A stretch of DNA of 64,000 bases from an uncultured Nitrosospira sp. (GTDB taxonomy: Bacteria; Nitrospirota; Nitrospiria; Nitrospirales; Nitrospiraceae), in the NCBI GenBank assembly GCA_900696515.1, contig CAADGK010000099.1:1-64000 (forward strand), given 5' to 3'. Of this stretch, positions 61,485-64,000 are shown in pieces. The position numbers and the translations under genes were made by a program. Below the pieces are notes generated by a model, which saw only the letters and a list, made by a program, of their open reading frames with translations, did not search any database and was not told where the DNA came from. Each line of letters starts with the position of its first letter. Positions within the stretch are counted from its first letter, which is position 1.

Positions 61485-63062
61485 TCAGGAGGAGGGACGT
61501 GGTTTCTTGATGCCAAGTTTCTGCATGCGGGATCGCAACGTATTGGGATGAAGGCCCAGTCTCGTCGCCGCGCCCTGCTTCCCTTCGACCACCCAATCAA
61601 CCTCTTGAAGAACCAGGGTGATATGGGCCCGCTCAACTTCTTCGAGCGTGCGTGACGTGTCAGGGGCTGCCGCTCGATCTGATTGAAACAGCACCTCATC
61701 AACCTGGAGGATAGGTCCTGGTGAGAGGATGGCGGCCCGTTCGATGACATTCTCCAGTTCGCGGACGTTGCCGGGCCAGGCGTAGCGCATGAGGCGATCC
61801 ATGGTCTGTTGGGAAATCTGATCGAGTCGTTTCCCAAACTTCTTGGACAATCGTCCGGCAAAGGTACGCACGAAGAGCGGAATATCCGATGTCCGATTTC
61901 GCAAGGGTGGCAGGTCGATCGGGAAGACGTTGAGCCGGTAGAGGAGATCGGAGCGGAAGGAGCCGGCCTCCACCGCAGCAGGGAGGTCTCGATTCGTCGC
62001 TGCGATCACTCGGATATTCACCTTTGTGGAACGGCCGCTGCCGATCCGTTCGAACTCCCGTTCTTGGAGCACACGCAAGAGTTTCACCTGTGCATCCAAC
62101 GGCAATTCACCCACCTCGTCCAGAAAGATGGTTCCGCCATCGGCCAGTTCAAAGCGCCCGATTCGCTTGGCGAGCGCGCCGGTGAAGGCACCCTTCTCGT
62201 GGCCGAACAATTCGCTCTCGACAAGATTGGCGGGGATCGCGCCACAATTGACGCGCACGAGCGGTCGCGCGCTGCGGGGGCTGAGGTCATGCACGGCCCG
62301 AGCGATCAGCTCCTTGCCGGTCCCAGTCTCGCCCAAGAGTAAGACGGTTGAATCGGTCGGTGCGACTTGTTCGACTTTCTTCAACACAGCCTTCATCGCC
62401 TGGCTCTCACCGATGATTTCATCGAAATGATGGTCGAGTTTGATCTCTTCCCGGAGGTACACATTTTCGGCCTGAAGCCGATTGGTGAGTTGCTCGACTT
62501 CGGCGAAGAGCTGGGCGTTCTTGATTGCGGTGGCTGCTTGATGGGCAAACGTGGCGAGCCGTTCACATTCCTCATCCGCCAAGGGGCGTCGCCCGAACAT
62601 CGCGATGACGCCAAGCACGTCCCCGCGAAAGACGAGGGGGTATCCGGCAAAGGACTGGAGCCCGTTGTCTTTCATCCATTGCTTGTTCGGGAGTCGATCG
62701 TCGCCGACTACGTCGTTGGTCTGCATCGGACCGGCCCCTTGGGCGATCTTGCCGATCTTCAGCGACCCCAACGGAATGCGGCGGTATTCCCCATCGAGGG
62801 TTGAATAGAGTCCCGCGCTCGCCCTGAGATGTAAACACTGGGTGTGGTCTCTGCAGGCAGAGGCCTTGTAACAGCCGGTACAGAGATCGCCAGGACCGAG
62901 CAGCCAGATACGGGCAAAGGCGGCGTCCAGGTCATCGACAAGACCTTGTGTGATGGTGGTAAGGACGACATGGAGGTCTAGACTCGACGCCATTTGCAGC
63001 GCGATGCGATCAAGCGCCTTCTGAGCAGGGGAGGATGGGGTTGACGAGGAAGGACTCTCCAT
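61485..63062 (-). CDS. Sigma-54-dependent activator (GAF-AAA+-Fis HTH)
   Basis: [50 protein letters not shown]-terminal [25 protein letters not shown]. Confidence 0.95.
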   Translation of the reverse strand: MESPSSSTPSSPAQKALDRIALQMASSLDLHVVLTTITQGLVDDLDAAFARIWLLGPGDLCTGCYKASACRDHTQCLHLRASAGLYSTLDGEYRRIPLGSLKIGKIAQGAGPMQTNDVVGDDRLPNKQWMKDNGLQSFAGYPLVFRGDVLGVIAMFGRRPLADEECERLATFAHQAATAIKNAQLFAEVEQLTNRLQAENVYLREEIKLDHHFDEIIGESQAMKAVLKKVEQVAPTDSTVLLLGETGTGKELIARAVHDLSPRSARPLVRVNCGAIPANLVESELFGHEKGAFTGALAKRIGRFELADGGTIFLDEVGELPLDAQVKLLRVLQEREFERIGSGRSTKVNIRVIAATNRDLPAAVEAGSFRSDLLYRLNVFPIDLPPLRNRTSDIPLFVRTFAGRLSKKFGKRLDQISQQTMDRLMRYAWPGNVRELENVIERAAILSPGPILQVDEVLFQSDRAAAPDTSRTLEEVERAHITLVLQEVDWVVEGKQGAATRLGLHPNTLRSRMQKLGIKKPRPSS

Positions 63063-63206
63063 CTGGTGGTCTCCGATGTGGACGAGGTCCAGCGTGGAGG
63101 ACGATAAGTCCCGGACCGAGGATTGTCAATCTATAGGAGGAGGCTGGTTGCGGGATAGAAATGCGCTGCTGATGAGAGAGGTGGTGCTGAGAACCGGCCT
63201 CTGTTT

Positions 63207-63419
63207 TCACAGGTCTTCTGGTTTAAGACCTGTCACCTTGGCTAGGCGGGCCAACATACGTGGACCAATCTCGTCGCGATCGTAAAACGCAAAGACGACA
63301 TCGGGCTATCCAGTCCGTTGTAGAATTTTATGAGAGCCAGTTGTGCGTTTGATCTGCCAACCGATGCGGAGGAGTCCGGAGAGAACACGAGAAGCGTGAG
63401 TCGACGGCCAACGGCTCAT
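63207..63419 (-). pseudogene. hicA: hicA-like mRNA interferase gene interrupted by an in-frame TAG
   Basis: My minus-strand translation: MSRWPSTHASRVLSGLLRIGWQIKRTTGSHKILQRTG*PDVVFAFYDRDEIGPRMLARLAKVTGLKPEDL*; 71 codons in one frame, stop at 63306-63308. Confidence 0.8.
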
Positions 63420-63637
63420 GCCGCAATAAACGAGACGTTCAGCAGCTCCTCAGGTACCGCCTCGTCATGTTCGAGGCGATCGGCCATTGCACGAAGAGCC
63501 AAGGCTTGGACAGCCGCGAGGGCAGCACCTTTCGTTTGCCCATAGGCCATCACGCCGGGCAGTGATGGCACCTCGCCGATCCAGCGGCCATCTTCCTCTT
63601 GTTCTAACTCGATTTTAAATTGAGTAACCTTTGCCAT
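63416..63637 (-). CDS. hicB: HicB-family antitoxin
   Basis: FKIELEQEEDGRWIGEVPSLPGVMAYGQTKGAALAAVQALALRAMADRLEHDE; stop overlaps the hicA ATG (ATGA). Confidence 0.88.
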   Translation of the reverse strand: MAKVTQFKIELEQEEDGRWIGEVPSLPGVMAYGQTKGAALAAVQALALRAMADRLEHDEAVPEELLNVSFIAA

Positions 63638-63737
63638 GAGTATCCTCTAAGTCGTTCAACTAGTGCTAGGCTAAGCCCCACTCGGCTAAAAATCAAGTAA
63701 CTCTCTGAAGGGGGTTAGGACGCGGCCAGGTGTCCCT

Positions 63738-64000
63738 CTATACTGCCCTAAGACATTGCCGTGCCAGGATATCCAGAGTCTTTTGGTCGGGCTTGCCGTC
63801 GAAGTATTTGAGCAGAGCATTCTTGAAGAGGGTGTTGTCGGTGGCAGCGTTCATGAACAAGGTCATGCAGGATCGGAATTTCAAGTTGTCGGGATAGCCG
63901 AAGATCTCCTCAGCGTTGCGACCCTCCACATTCAGAACAAGCTGTGTGCATTCTTTGAGTCTGGGACCTAAGACAGGGTGTTGCAGGTAGGTCTTGGCCT
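63738..64000 (-). CDS. DUF1810-family protein (5' end outside window)
   Basis: Frame stays open to the window edge: KAYLQHPVLGPRLKECTQLVLNVEGRNAEEIFGYPDNLKFRSCMTLFMNAATDNTLFKNALLKYFDGKPDQKTLDIL. Confidence 0.8.
   Translation of the reverse strand, partial: AKTYLQHPVLGPRLKECTQLVLNVEGRNAEEIFGYPDNLKFRSCMTLFMNAATDNTLFKNALLKYFDGKPDQKTLDILARQCLRAV

Overview
The window is about 64 kb of a bacterial chromosome. Gene content and synteny suggest a Nitrospira-like (Nitrospirota) genome, but that assignment is inference. Coding density is high and most of it is housekeeping: pnp, M16 peptidase, mutS, tsaE, nnr, pdxJ, an Asp-family amino-acid block (alaC-hom-thrC-apgM-like-lysC, then cimA), ihfA-merR-tRNA-Pro, surE, dedA, cysS, rlmB and phoH-ybeY-ftsY. 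A large type IV pilus block (24.5-39.8 kb) holds a prepilin peptidase, two tandem minor-pilin sets, a PilB/GspE ATPase and a PilY1-like protein. It is followed by an envelope/lipid block (M1-like peptidase, PAP2, GT83/LAB_N/GT2, AsmA, MscS, DUF481, MscL, OmpA). The right end has an accessory region with a sigma-54 activator next to a DsrE/PPOX/NTF2-like gene run, a HicAB locus and a partial DUF1810 gene. The observations most worth a second look are: (1) a hicA toxin gene missed by the ORF track that is interrupted by one in-frame TAG while hicB is intact; (2) a near-consensus -24/-12 promoter ahead of the DsrE-PPOX-SnoaL run beside a sigma-54 activator with a Cys-rich GAF domain; (3) an inverted-repeat element present both beside tRNA-Pro and, in frame, inside a methyltransferase gene; (4) a duplicated minor-pilin cassette with atypical prepilin N-termini; (5) a threonine cluster with no thrB but with an ApgM-like gene.
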